Below are positions 26,247 through 34,123 of a DNA stretch of 64,000 nt, piece by piece; position 1 is the first letter of the stretch; each line of letters starts with the position of its first letter. This DNA comes from Bradyrhizobium sp. SRL28. Its GTDB lineage: Bacteria; Pseudomonadota; Alphaproteobacteria; Rhizobiales; Xanthobacteraceae. The translations under genes were made by a program, and so were the position numbers. The stretch covers positions 124,001-188,000 of the forward strand of contig NZ_JAHEAG010000002.1 in NCBI RefSeq assembly GCF_018596315.1. Direction: 5' to 3'. The notes below the pieces were generated by a model. The model had not been told where the DNA came from and did not search any database. It was given only the letters and a program-made list of their open reading frames with translations.

Positions 26247-26272
26247 AACGTTGAGACCTGTTCTCGGGTTCC
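26247..26272 (-). promoter_or_regulatory. Sigma-EcfG-type promoter GGAAC-N17-CGTT
   Basis: On the minus strand GGAAC (26268-26272) and CGTT (26247-26250) are separated by 17 bases, the consensus of the alphaproteobacterial general stress sigma factor EcfG. The -10 element is 28 bases ahead of the DUF2188-like start. Confidence 0.65.
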
Positions 26273-26354
26273 GGTGGCTTACCGCATGGGTGAAGTGGCA
26301 GGCACTTGCTGTGCTGGCGGTCGCCACAGCAGACAATCCTGACCGAGGGACGGG

Positions 26355-26549
26355 TCAGGTTTTCGGCGGGCGACCACGTTTGGCAAACGTCAGCCCCTGC
26401 ATGTCGGCCGCGTGCTGAAGCATGCCAGCGCGCTTCAAAGCTTCGCTTCGTGCGGGACCATGAGGCATGGCCCGTGCTTGCTCAAGCGCCGCGAGCGCTT
26501 CCATGTGCAAGTCGTGCTGGGGCCGACTCTCGGCATTCTTCTTGTCCAT
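26355..26549 (-). CDS. Small hydrophilic protein, unknown function
   Basis: The 64-residue product is helical and charged, with AALEQARAMPHGPARSEALKRAGMLQHAADMQG in the middle and a basic tail AKRGRPPKT similar to AT-hook-like ends. It has no signal peptide. Small proteins of this type are common in Bradyrhizobium-like genomes, but no function is known to me. It is divergent from the next small gene. Confidence 0.6.
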   Translation of the reverse strand: MDKKNAESRPQHDLHMEALAALEQARAMPHGPARSEALKRAGMLQHAADMQGLTFAKRGRPPKT

Positions 26550-26671
26550 ACAGAAAGACTAGGGGGGACCATCGTCCCCTGTCTGTTCGGTTCCGGACAT
26601 TGGAACCCGAGTTCACAGATTCGTCAGGAACTAAATCACCTGCTGTCCGGTTCCCATTCTGGAGGTGTCCA

Positions 26672-26830
26672 ATGAGCAAAGAGAAGCCTAGCGATGATCC
26701 CCGTCAGCAGACGGACTGGGGATCGCACAAGCAGACCGACAAGCCCTGGAAGGGAAATCCGGAAAAGGAACAGCGGCCGGGATCGTCAAAACCCGATCTG
26801 GAAAAGTGGCACGAGACCAACACCCATTAG
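26672..26830 (+). CDS. Small, highly charged 52-residue protein
   Basis: The ATG at 26672 follows GGAGG by 6 bases. The product is extremely hydrophilic, rich in lysine, aspartate, proline and tryptophan (QQTDWGSHKQTDKPWKGNP), and is probably disordered. Sequence features resemble small stress-protective proteins. No family is recognised. The frame is open upstream, but only this start has a ribosome site. Confidence 0.6.
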   Translation: MSKEKPSDDPRQQTDWGSHKQTDKPWKGNPEKEQRPGSSKPDLEKWHETNTH

Positions 26831-26954
26831 CCGCCCGGTTGCGCGACGGCGGCCTCGTCGTCGTCGATCTGGACGATCTGGCGGTGATTGCGGGCGCCGT
26901 TGCAGGAGGACCGTAACGGCCTTTGCGGGGCTGCCTTCCCAGCAAGCTGGATCA

Positions 26955-26979
26955 GGAACAGAGACTGCCGCTGGACGTT
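26955..26979 (+). promoter_or_regulatory. Sigma-EcfG-type promoter GGAAC-N16-CGTT
   Basis: GGAAC at 26955-26959 and CGTT at 26976-26979 are spaced by 16 bases, a perfect match to the EcfG consensus. The next gene starts 26 bases downstream at 27005. Confidence 0.7.
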
Positions 26980-27004
26980 TTCCCAGAAATGGTTGGACGT
27001 AGAC

Positions 27005-27241
27005 ATGACGGAACCGCTGCCTCTGCTGATAGACAGTTCGATTGAAATCGCCTGGGATTATCTCAACCGTACCGGAGAGTTGGGCGACGCGATGGTGGCC
27101 GGCCGCTTTCTCAGCGACGCGATAGAGTTGATGGTGCGCCGTGGCGAACGGCGGCGGTTGATGTTGGCCAACAAGGCAATCGCGGCTTATCAGCAATTCA
27201 GGCGGCAGCAGTCCGTGCCTCCGGTGCTCGCGTCGGCGTGA
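27005..27241 (+). CDS. Small helical protein, probable general-stress gene
   Basis: The 78-residue product is soluble and helical (SSIEIAWDYLNRTGELGDAMVAGRFLSDAIELMVRRGERRRLMLANKAIAAY). It has no known domain. The start at 27005 is chosen because the EcfG-type promoter ends just upstream; the longer open frame starts inside that promoter and is rejected. The likely role is in the general stress response, inferred from the promoter only. Confidence 0.6.
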   Translation: MTEPLPLLIDSSIEIAWDYLNRTGELGDAMVAGRFLSDAIELMVRRGERRRLMLANKAIAAYQQFRRQQSVPPVLASA

Positions 27242-27262
27242 TGGCGCTCACTTGTTTGCGTC

Positions 27263-27287
27263 GGAACCCTTCGGGGGAGCGCAGGTT
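27263..27287 (+). promoter_or_regulatory. Probable sigma-EcfG-type promoter GGAAC-N16-GGTT
   Basis: GGAAC at 27263-27267 is followed after 16 bases by GGTT, one base off the CGTT consensus, 32 bases ahead of the next small gene. Confidence 0.45.
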
Positions 27288-27318
27288 GAGGACTCGCTTC
27301 AATCAAAGGAGTTCCCCA

Positions 27319-27558
27319 ATGAAGAAAACCATCCTGGCTTGCGCATGTGCCCTGTTGCTGTCGACGGGGAGCGTATTCGCACAAATGCAGCCGGCCCCCG
27401 GCGCATCAAGCGAAAAAGCCGCCGCCCAAGGGGCGACCAAAAGCACGACCAAGCATACGAACATGAAAAAGGGAACGACGACGGGAGCCTCTACCGGCAA
27501 AATGAAGGCTGGCAGTTCGTCCAGCATGGACAATGCCGGAGCCGGCGCCAAAAAATAA
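27319..27558 (+). CDS. Small exported low-complexity protein
   Basis: The ATG at 27319 follows AAAGGAG. The 79-residue product has a Sec signal (MKKTILACACALLLSTGSVFAQ) and a mature part made almost only of Ala, Ser, Thr, Gly, Lys and Met (STTKHTNMKKGTTTG, GKMKAGSSSSMDNAG). Periplasmic proteins of this composition are common in Bradyrhizobium and have no assigned function. A near-consensus stress promoter precedes it. Confidence 0.68.
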   Translation: MKKTILACACALLLSTGSVFAQMQPAPGASSEKAAAQGATKSTTKHTNMKKGTTTGASTGKMKAGSSSSMDNAGAGAKK

Positions 27559-27594
27559 TTCCGGCCCGCAGCTTAATGGTCGTTAGACGCTTAC

Positions 27595-27628
27595 GCGAAT
27601 GCCGTTGCCTGCAGGCACCGGCATTCGC
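27595..27628. terminator. Candidate bidirectional terminator hairpin
   Basis: Arms GCGAATGCCG (27595-27604) and CGGCATTCGC (27619-27628) enclose a loop that itself contains the palindrome TGCCTGCAGGCA. The element lies between the convergent small exported-protein gene and the CBS gene. A T tract is weak, so termination is probable rather than certain. Confidence 0.5.
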
Positions 27629-27689
27629 CTTGGTTTATGCGTGATGAGGTACCAGCGTTCCCGCACGATGCGGGCGAGATACTTCACGA

Positions 27690-28121
27690 CTAGAGTTGTA
27701 CATGCTGCCCGCCGGGCCGCGAAATTCCACTTAATGCTGCACTGGTGCCATTGCCGCACTGGACCAGCGCGATGTCGCCCAGCGCGATGATGCCGACGAG
27801 ACGCTTGTCGCGATTGAGCACCGGCAGGCGACGGACCTGGATGTCACCCATGATCGCGCTCACCTCGTCGAGATTCTGATCTTCGTAGCAATATCTAACC
27901 TCGGCCGTCATCACGTCGCCGACCCGTCCCTCGGGACCTCGGCCCATGCCGATGCCGCGGATCGCGATATCGCGGTCGGAGATCATGCCGACCAGGCGGT
28001 CATTGTCGGTCACCGGCAGCAATCCGACGCCGAGCGCCGCCATGGCCTGCGCGGCGTCCTTTAACGTGTCGTCGGGGGTGCAGAGTTGAACCTCAGGGGT
28101 CATCGCATCGGAAACTTTCAT
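27690..28121 (-). CDS. CBS-domain pair protein
   Basis: From the ATG at 28121 (GGAGAG upstream) the protein has 143 residues made of two CBS motifs. The first spans about 1-60 (MKVSDAMTPEVQLCTPDDTL to GMISDRDIAIRGI) and the second about 68-130 (VGDVMTAEVRYCYEDQNLDEV to LVGIIALGDIAL). Such stand-alone pairs bind adenine nucleotides and act as energy or stress sensors in the cytoplasm. It lies among stress-type small genes and has a near-consensus EcfG promoter. Confidence 0.9.
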   Translation of the reverse strand: MKVSDAMTPEVQLCTPDDTLKDAAQAMAALGVGLLPVTDNDRLVGMISDRDIAIRGIGMGRGPEGRVGDVMTAEVRYCYEDQNLDEVSAIMGDIQVRRLPVLNRDKRLVGIIALGDIALVQCGNGTSAALSGISRPGGQHVQL

Positions 28122-28156
28122 GTGAGGCTCTCCGTTCGGCCGTTGCTTCATCGGCT

Positions 28157-28181
28157 AACAGGTACCACGGACCGCCGTTCC
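28157..28181 (-). promoter_or_regulatory. Probable sigma-EcfG-type promoter of the CBS gene
   Basis: On the minus strand GGAAC (28177-28181) is followed after 16 bases by TGTT (28157-28160), one mismatch from CGTT, 36 bases upstream of the CBS start. Confidence 0.45.
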
Positions 28182-28213
28182 CGCGGGCAAATGAAATAAT
28201 CCCGACGCTGGCG

Positions 28214-28243
28214 GAGAGACTTCAGACCGAGCCGAAGTCTCTC
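28214..28243 (-). terminator. Hairpin downstream of the small exported-protein gene
   Basis: Perfect 10-base arms GAGAGACTTC (28214-28223) and GAAGTCTCTC (28234-28243) lie about 32 bases after the stop of the minus-strand gene at 28275. A T-rich stretch follows on the minus strand, though interrupted. Confidence 0.5.
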
Positions 28244-28274
28244 GCCGCGTTTCTCCTGGTTTGTTTGCCTCTGT

Positions 28275-28598
28275 TTACCAGCGGTCGTTGCCGACACCTA
28301 CGCCCACGCTCACGCCGGGTGCGCGGATGCCGACGCCAGCGCGCGGCTCATCGTAGTCGCGGTAGCGTCGATGCTCGATGTATCGCTCGCGCGGCTGATA
28401 GGCGTATGAATCGCGAACGACCACGCGGCTGCCGCCGCGGGTGCGATAGCAGCGTCCGTCTTCGTCGCAGACCATGCGAACCTGCTGGATCAGGTCGGAG
28501 TTGGTATATTCGCTGCTGGTGTAGATATCAGACGCATTTGCGCTGCCGGTCAGCAGCGCGCCCGCGCCGGCCAGCAGGCCGATTGCGATCTTCCTCAT
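28275..28598 (-). CDS. Small exported arginine/tyrosine-rich protein
   Basis: The start at 28598 is set by GAGGAGGAA upstream and gives 107 residues. A Sec signal (MRKIAIGLLAGAGALLTGSANA) is followed by a mature part with one cysteine pair (MVCDEDGRCYRTRGG) and a basic aromatic stretch (YIEHRRYRDYDEP), ending in a glycine/valine repeat (GIRAPGVSVGVGVGNDRW). Similar small periplasmic proteins of unknown function are frequent in Bradyrhizobium. Its long open frame to 28964 overlaps the neighbouring gene and is rejected. Confidence 0.7.
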   Translation of the reverse strand: MRKIAIGLLAGAGALLTGSANASDIYTSSEYTNSDLIQQVRMVCDEDGRCYRTRGGSRVVVRDSYAYQPRERYIEHRRYRDYDEPRAGVGIRAPGVSVGVGVGNDRW

Positions 28599-28948
28599 AA
28601 GTTCCTCCTCATTCGAATACTGCCCTCTGGGCTCAAAGCATCGCACCCGCTTTGGTTCCGACGTGGGCGGGCAATGGGGACGGAGTTCCGAAAGGTCGAG
28701 CGTGACGATCGGAGCTATACTATCCAGCCGGGCGAACGCCGGCTGGTAGATGAAATCGACGATCGACATTATGGAAGTAAGGAGAGGAGGCTGCGGCCCG
28801 CTTTCTCTTCGTTGTCGCGCAGCCGCGACGAACGGCGGTACGTTTCTGGCATTTGATTCAAAGTGCGCGGCCGAATTGGTTACGAGTTTCATCGTCCCGC
28901 AGGCAACCACGCCCCAGTTCATGCGTTGGGCCACATGGAGCAACGATA
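28599..28948. other. 350-base divergent gap between the exported-protein gene and the host-attachment-family gene
   Basis: No convincing gene is present. It contains a hairpin (CCAGCCGG at 28724-28731 and CCGGCTGG at 28739-28746) without a T tract. On the minus strand there is a weak EcfG-like GGAAC-N16-CTTT at 28635-28659, which may drive the exported-protein gene. Confidence 0.45.
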
Positions 28949-29404
28949 ATGGCGACTGAACCAAAACCCCGCATTTCTCACAACGCGCTCGTTCTCATCG
29001 GCGATGGACAAAAGGCCCTCTTTCTACGCAATAAAGGTACCCCGCAGCAGCTCGACCTGGAGGTCGAGCACGTCCTCGAGCAGGACAATCCCGCAACGCG
29101 CGAACAGGGAACTGACCGTCCCGGGCGGTCTATCCAGAGCGTCGGCACGGCCCGAAGTGCCATGGAGCAGGCCGACTGGCATTATATCGCGGAAGAGCGG
29201 TTCGCCGGCGCCATTGCCGAAGCGCTCTATCGCCTTGCTCACAGTAACCGCTTCGACCAGCTGGTCGTCGTGGCGCCCGCGAAGGTGCTGGGCAATCTCC
29301 GACAGGCATTTCATGCCGAAGTGACAGAGCGGATTGTCGGCGAAATTTCGAAGGAATTAACTTCCCATCCGATACCCGATATCGAAAAGCTGATGGCGGC
29401 GTAG
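28949..29404 (+). CDS. Host attachment protein family (PF10116-type)
   Basis: The 151-residue soluble protein fits the Host_attach family. It has the opening LVLIGDGQKALFLRN, the middle GTDRPGRSIQSVGTARSAMEQADWH and the C-terminal block FDQLVVVAPAKVLGNLRQAFHAEV with EISKELTSHP. The family name comes from an Agrobacterium locus implicated in plant attachment. The fold is related to the release-factor eRF1 domain, and members are often general-stress genes. It starts at 28949; the longer frame has no support. The actual role here is uncertain. Confidence 0.88.
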   Translation: MATEPKPRISHNALVLIGDGQKALFLRNKGTPQQLDLEVEHVLEQDNPATREQGTDRPGRSIQSVGTARSAMEQADWHYIAEERFAGAIAEALYRLAHSNRFDQLVVVAPAKVLGNLRQAFHAEVTERIVGEISKELTSHPIPDIEKLMAA

Positions 29405-29456
29405 CGGCCTGCAGCCGCCGCAGCTCGCGGCGGCAAGGCTTGCAGCTTGCACCTGG

Positions 29457-30992
29457 TCAGGTCACGGGGCCCGGATTGAACAGCGCAAGCGAGTTGGTGA
29501 GCTTCCAGTGTTCGGCCCAGGTCTCGCGGCCGCTCGCCACATCGAGCATGAGACGGAAGATCTGCCAGCCGACGTCCTCGATCGTGGCGTCGCCGGTCGC
29601 GATGCTGCCGGCATCGACGTCGATCAAATCGTGCCAGCGCTGCTTGAGCTCGCTGCGGGTCGAGACCTTGATGACCGGCACGGCGGCGAGCCCATAGGGC
29701 GTGCCGCGGCCGGTGGTGAAGACGTGCAGCGTCATGCCGGAGGCTAGTTGCAGCGTGCCGCAGACAAAATCGCTGGCCGGAGTGGCCGCAAAAATCAGCC
29801 CTTTTTGGCTCACTCGCTCACCCGGCGCGAGCACGCCTGCGATCGGGCTGGTGCCTGACTTGATCACCGAACCCATCGCCTTCTCGACGATGTTGGAGAG
29901 GCCGCCCTTCTTGTTGCCCGGCGTGGTGTTGGCGCTGCGGTCGGCTTCGCCGCCGGCGAGATAGCGGTCATACCAGGCCATCTCGCGCACCAGCGCGTCC
30001 GCAACGTCCTGGCTCGCCGCGCGCGGCGTCAGCAGATGGATGGCGTCGCGCACTTCCGTAACTTCGGAGAACATCACGGTGGCGCCGGCGCGCACCAGAA
30101 GATCAGCAGCAAAGCCCAGCGCCGGATTGGCGGTCACGCCTGAGAACGCATCGCTGCCGCCGCATTGCATGCCGACCACCAGCGCCGACGCCGGGCAGGT
30201 TTCGCGCCGCCGCTGGTTCAATATCTTGAGGCGCGAGTCGGCCATCTCCACGATGTTCTCGACGATTTCACCGAATCCGGTGAGGCCTTCGTCCTGCATA
30301 CGCATGATTTCGTCGTCGGCGCTCATGCCCTCGGGCAGCAACAATTCAGGCTGCAGCTTCTCGCAACCGAGGCCAACGATCATCACCTCGCCGCCGAAAT
30401 TGGGATTGCGGGCCAGGTTCTGTAGCGTGCGGATCGGAACGGCAGCACCCGGCGCGTTGATCGCGACGCCGCAGCCATAGGCATGCGTGATCGCCACCAC
30501 GTCGTCGACGTTGGGATATCCAGGCAATAGCTCCTTGCGAATCCGGTCCAGCGCGAACTCGACCGTGCCGGCGACGCATTGCACGCTGGTCGAGATCGCG
30601 AGGATGTTGCGGGTGCCGACCGAGCCGTCGGCATTGCGATAGCCTTCGAACGTGTAGCCTTCCAGCGGCGGCAGCCTGATCGCGCCGCCGCTTGGCGTCG
30701 GCAGATTGTCGAACGATGGCGCGTCGGGCATCTGCACCAGCGATTCCTTGACCCAGCTACCCCTCGCGATCGGCGCTGCGGCACGACCGATAACCTCGCC
30801 GTAGCGGCGGATGGCTTCGCCTTCTCCGATATCGGCGAGGGCAACCTTGTGTCCCTGCGGAATCTGCTCGATCAGCCGCAAACCGCACGCGAACTCAGCG
30901 CCCGGGTGCAGGCCTTCGCGGTTCGCGACGATCGCGACGTTATCGTCCGCATGCATGCGGATGTAGAGCGGTTTCGCGGTGACGGGCTGCAT
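29457..30992 (-). CDS. garD: UxaA-family hydro-lyase, probable galactarate dehydratase (GarD/UxaA type)
   Basis: The 511-residue protein combines an N-terminal SAF-like domain (about 1-95, [13 protein letters not shown]) with the UxaA catalytic part. Conserved blocks include [48 protein letters not shown] and [18 protein letters not shown]. The family dehydrates galactarate (to 5-keto-4-deoxyglucarate) or altronate (to 2-keto-3-deoxygluconate). A KdgD gene in the window uses the first product, which favours galactarate. The gene is divergent from the sugar operon and shares its 295-base control region. Altronate dehydratase remains possible. Confidence 0.85.
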   Translation of the reverse strand: MQPVTAKPLYIRMHADDNVAIVANREGLHPGAEFACGLRLIEQIPQGHKVALADIGEGEAIRRYGEVIGRAAAPIARGSWVKESLVQMPDAPSFDNLPTPSGGAIRLPPLEGYTFEGYRNADGSVGTRNILAISTSVQCVAGTVEFALDRIRKELLPGYPNVDDVVAITHAYGCGVAINAPGAAVPIRTLQNLARNPNFGGEVMIVGLGCEKLQPELLLPEGMSADDEIMRMQDEGLTGFGEIVENIVEMADSRLKILNQRRRETCPASALVVGMQCGGSDAFSGVTANPALGFAADLLVRAGATVMFSEVTEVRDAIHLLTPRAASQDVADALVREMAWYDRYLAGGEADRSANTTPGNKKGGLSNIVEKAMGSVIKSGTSPIAGVLAPGERVSQKGLIFAATPASDFVCGTLQLASGMTLHVFTTGRGTPYGLAAVPVIKVSTRSELKQRWHDLIDVDAGSIATGDATIEDVGWQIFRLMLDVASGRETWAEHWKLTNSLALFNPGPVT

Positions 30993-31177
30993 GTCGAATC
31001 CTTAGTTCACTGAAGGCATCAGGCAACGCGTAGCTGCGCAGCATGATCGAGGCAATCAAGGTCAAACCGCGCGTGCGATCAAGCGGCTCTTCGGACAAGA
31101 AGCCGGCGGGTATGAGCGCGACGGTCGGATTATGGGAAACTAATCCTTGGACCTGACGTAGCGTCTGAGGAACCAAA

Positions 31178-31196
31178 TAGTAAAATAATATTACTA
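31178..31196. promoter_or_regulatory. Inverted repeat TAGTAA-N7-TTACTA, candidate FadR-type operator
   Basis: Arms at 31178-31183 and 31191-31196 lie in the 295-base divergent region between the garD-type gene and the FadR-type regulator. Length and spacing suit a GntR/FadR dimer, so the regulator may control both directions. The rest of this gap holds no gene. Confidence 0.5.
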
Positions 31197-31287
31197 GTCA
31201 GCGCAGACCTTCCGTGAAATATTGCCCGTGCTGTCGCCAACGGACAGCCAACAAGGTGCCTTCATACCGATTTCGGGGATGGAAATC

Positions 31288-32058
31288 ATGACGTCCCGGC
31301 TTGTCGTCATCCCGACGCGTCGCGCGCATTCCAACCACGCCGAGGTTGCCCGCAGCATCGGCGTCGACATCATTGCCGGCCGTTACGCCGAAGGCGGACG
31401 CCTGCCGGGCGATGCCGAACTCACAGGGATGTTCGGCGTATCGCGGCCGGTGTTGCGCGAGAGCGTCAAGACCCTGGTGGCGAAGGGGCTGCTCACCACC
31501 AAGGCGCGGGTCGGCACCGTGGTGCGCGAGCGCGGCGCCTGGAACATGTTCGACGCCGACGTGCTGGCCTGGCATCTCGATGCCGGCATCGACCGGCGTT
31601 TTCTCAACGATCTCGCCGAAATCCGGCTCGCGGTCGAACCGCGCGCCGCCGCGCTTGCGGCCGGCCGGCGCTCGGAGGCCGATATCGCCGAACTCAACCG
31701 GAGCATGGCGCGAATGCGGGCGGAGGCCTCCGACTCCGTTGGTTTTGCCGACGGCGATCTTGCCCTGCATCTGGCCGTCGCCAACGCCTCCGGCAATTTG
31801 TTCATGCGCTCGATCGGCAACGTCATCGAGGCGGCGTTGCGGGCCTCATTCCTGCTCAGCGCGCCGGTCGAAACGCAGGACCGCGAGACGGTGCTGCTGT
31901 GGCATCAGCGTATTGTCGATGCGATCGAGAGCGGCGACGCCGAGGCGGCGACTGCCGCCATGATCGAGGTGATCCACAATGGATTGCGCCGTCATGAGGG
32001 AACGCCGGCATCATCAGGCGCTGCGCCTGCGGCCGTCGAGTCAGGAGAGCGATCATGA
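31288..32058 (+). CDS. GntR-family regulator, FadR/FCD subgroup, of the sugar operon
   Basis: The start at 31288 gives 256 residues; an ATG at 31279 and the open frame from 31222 are alternatives. A winged helix (LPGDAELTGMFGVSRPVLRESVKTLVAKGLLTT) precedes an FCD helical domain with the metal or ligand residues in DLALHLAVANASGN and LLWHQRIVDAI. It overlaps the dehydrogenase gene by 4 bases. Regulators of this class respond to sugar acids in Rhizobiales. It probably represses this operon and the divergent dehydratase gene. Confidence 0.88.
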   Translation: MTSRLVVIPTRRAHSNHAEVARSIGVDIIAGRYAEGGRLPGDAELTGMFGVSRPVLRESVKTLVAKGLLTTKARVGTVVRERGAWNMFDADVLAWHLDAGIDRRFLNDLAEIRLAVEPRAAALAAGRRSEADIAELNRSMARMRAEASDSVGFADGDLALHLAVANASGNLFMRSIGNVIEAALRASFLLSAPVETQDRETVLLWHQRIVDAIESGDAEAATAAMIEVIHNGLRRHEGTPASSGAAPAAVESGERS

Positions 32059-32987
32059 GCCCGCTTCGCGTCGCCATCGTCGGCTTCGGCAAAATCGCAC
32101 GCGACCAGCATGTGCCGGCGATTGCTGCGACTGACGGCGTGGAGCTGGTTGCCGTCGCCAGCCGCAATGCCTCGCTTCCCGGCGTGCCGCATGCGGCGAC
32201 GCTCGATGAACTGCTGCGCGACGGCCCGGAGATCGACGCGGTGGCGCTGTGCACCCCGCCGCAGGTTCGCCACGCGCAGGCGGCGATGGCGCTTGCCGCC
32301 GGCAAGCATGTGATGCTGGAAAAGCCGCCGGGAGCCACGGTAGCCGAAATTACTCCGCTCGTGACCGCCGCAAGGGCCGCGCAACGCACGCTGTTCGCCA
32401 CCTGGCACTCGCGGTTCGCGCCTGCCGTCGAGCCGGCGCGGCAATTGCTCGCCGGCCGGCAGGTTACATCAGTCAAAATTACCTGGAAGGAAGACGTGCG
32501 GGTCTGGCATCCGGGTCAGGCCTGGATCTTTGAGCCGGGCGGGCTCGGCGTGTTCGATCCCGGCATCAACGCGCTTTCGATCCTGACGCGGATTCTGCCG
32601 CAGCCATTGTTCGTGACGTCGGCTGACCTCGCATTCCCCGCCAATCGCGATGCGCCGATCGCAGCCAGCCTTGCGCTCAGCGACGCGCAGGGGTTGAAGA
32701 TCACGGCCGAATTCGACTTCCTCCAGACCGGCCCGCAGAGCTGGGACGTTGATCTCGACACTGATAGTGGCCCGGTCACGCTTTCCATGGGCGGGGCGAG
32801 GTTGCGGGCAGGGGGCAAGCAGCTCGTCGATGCCCCCGATGCCGAATATGCCGGGCTCTATCGCCGCTTCCGCGAACTCGCGGAAACTGGCGAGGCCGAC
32901 GTCGATCTGGCGCCGCTTCAGCTCGTTGCCGACGCGTTCCTGCTGGGACGACGCCGCATGGTTGAACCATTTGAGGACGCGGCATGA
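32055..32987 (+). CDS. Gfo/Idh/MocA oxidoreductase, probable aldose 1-dehydrogenase (L-arabinose/D-galactose type)
   Basis: The 310-residue protein has an N-terminal Rossmann motif VGFGKIARDQHVPAI and the family motif EKPPGAT (about residue 94) with the substrate lysine. Its size matches the L-arabinose/D-galactose 1-dehydrogenases of the same family (about 309 residues), which oxidise aldoses to 1,4- or 1,5-lactones with NADP. The next genes encode an aldose epimerase and a lactonase, exactly the partners needed. It overlaps both neighbours by 4 bases. Specificity for arabinose, galactose or another aldose cannot be decided by reading. Confidence 0.86.
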   Translation: MSPLRVAIVGFGKIARDQHVPAIAATDGVELVAVASRNASLPGVPHAATLDELLRDGPEIDAVALCTPPQVRHAQAAMALAAGKHVMLEKPPGATVAEITPLVTAARAAQRTLFATWHSRFAPAVEPARQLLAGRQVTSVKITWKEDVRVWHPGQAWIFEPGGLGVFDPGINALSILTRILPQPLFVTSADLAFPANRDAPIAASLALSDAQGLKITAEFDFLQTGPQSWDVDLDTDSGPVTLSMGGARLRAGGKQLVDAPDAEYAGLYRRFRELAETGEADVDLAPLQLVADAFLLGRRRMVEPFEDAA

Positions 32988-34123
32988 GCGTGTCTTCCAT
33001 TCCGCGTGTCGCGCGTTCCTCCTTCGGGCTGCTGCCCGACGGCACCGAAGTCGAGCGCGTGACCTTGCAGGCCGCGGATGGACTGGAAGCGCGCATCATG
33101 ACCTATGGCGCATCGCTGCAGGCATTGCTGGTGCCGGATGCCGCCGGACGCCGCGACGACATCGTGCTCGGCCATGACAAGTTCGCGGGATATCTCGCCC
33201 GGCGCCAGTTCTTCGGCGCAACCGTCGGCCGCTACGCCAACCGCATCGCCGGTGCGCGCTTCACGCTCGATGGGGCTGACGTGCAACTCGCGGCCAATAA
33301 CGGGCCCAACGCATTGCATGGCGGGTTGGAAGGTTTCGATCGGCACAACTGGCGGATTGTTGCGATCGACAATGGCGCGCGTCCGGCTGTGATGCTTGCG
33401 CGTACCAGTCCCGATGGCGAAGAGGGCTATCCCGGCACGCTGGACGTAGAGGTGACCTGGCGCCTGGTCGGGCCGATGGAACTGTTGCTCGATATGTCGG
33501 CGCGGACCGATCGGCCCACCGTGGTCAACCTCACCAACCACAGCTTTTTCAACCTGGCCGGCGCATGCTCGGGCCGAAATATTCTTGATCATCACCTCAC
33601 CGTGGCAGCGGATCATTTTCTTGCCATTGATGCTGGTGCGATCCCGCTGCCGCAGCCGCCCTGTGCGGTGGCCGGCACGCCGTTCGACTTCCGTGCCGGC
33701 GTCGAGATCGGTGCGCGAATTCGCGACGACCATCCGCAGCTCCGGGTTGGCCGCGGCTACGATCACAATTTCTGCCTCGCGCCGGCAAGCGGCGAGCCCC
33801 GCTTCGCCGCGCGGCTCACTGAGCCAGCGTCCGGCCGCGTGCTCGAACTGTTCACCAACCAGCCCGGGCTGCAGGTCTATTCCGGAAACTTTCTCGACGG
33901 CTCCACCGCCGGAAAGGGCGGCCGCCTCTATCGGCAGTCCGACGCCATGTGCCTCGAACCGCACGCGTGGCCCGATACGCCCAATCGACCTGACTTCCCG
34001 ACCGCACGGCTTACCCCGGGCGAGGTCTATCGCCACACCACGCTGTACCGCTTTACGCATGCAATTCACGGCGCAATCGAGACACAATCCGCGGTAGAGT
34101 CGCCTGAGGGAGCGGGGCGATGA
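32984..34123 (+). CDS. galM: Aldose 1-epimerase (mutarotase)
   Basis: The 379-residue protein has GalM features: MTYGASLQALLVPDA, then YANRIAGARFTLDG, the catalytic histidine in NLTNHSFFNLAG and the C-terminal acidic part CLEPHAWPDTPNRP with TLYRF. It interconverts sugar anomers so that the dehydrogenase receives the beta form. The start overlaps the dehydrogenase stop (ATGA) and its own stop overlaps the lactonase start. It appears cytoplasmic. Confidence 0.93.
   Translation: MSVSSIPRVARSSFGLLPDGTEVERVTLQAADGLEARIMTYGASLQALLVPDAAGRRDDIVLGHDKFAGYLARRQFFGATVGRYANRIAGARFTLDGADVQLAANNGPNALHGGLEGFDRHNWRIVAIDNGARPAVMLARTSPDGEEGYPGTLDVEVTWRLVGPMELLLDMSARTDRPTVVNLTNHSFFNLAGACSGRNILDHHLTVAADHFLAIDAGAIPLPQPPCAVAGTPFDFRAGVEIGARIRDDHPQLRVGRGYDHNFCLAPASGEPRFAARLTEPASGRVLELFTNQPGLQVYSGNFLDGSTAGKGGRLYRQSDAMCLEPHAWPDTPNRPDFPTARLTPGEVYRHTTLYRFTHAIHGAIETQSAVESPEGAGR

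Noticed and set aside
27238..27318. Upstream extension of the small exported protein at 27319
   Set aside because: The extension would cross the EcfG-like promoter and hide the Sec signal. The ATG at 27319 has AAAGGAG directly upstream.
31198..31770. Minus-strand open frame of 190 residues opposite the FadR-type regulator
   Set aside because: It is antisense to a protein with a clear winged helix and FCD domain and has no ribosome site or recognisable family.
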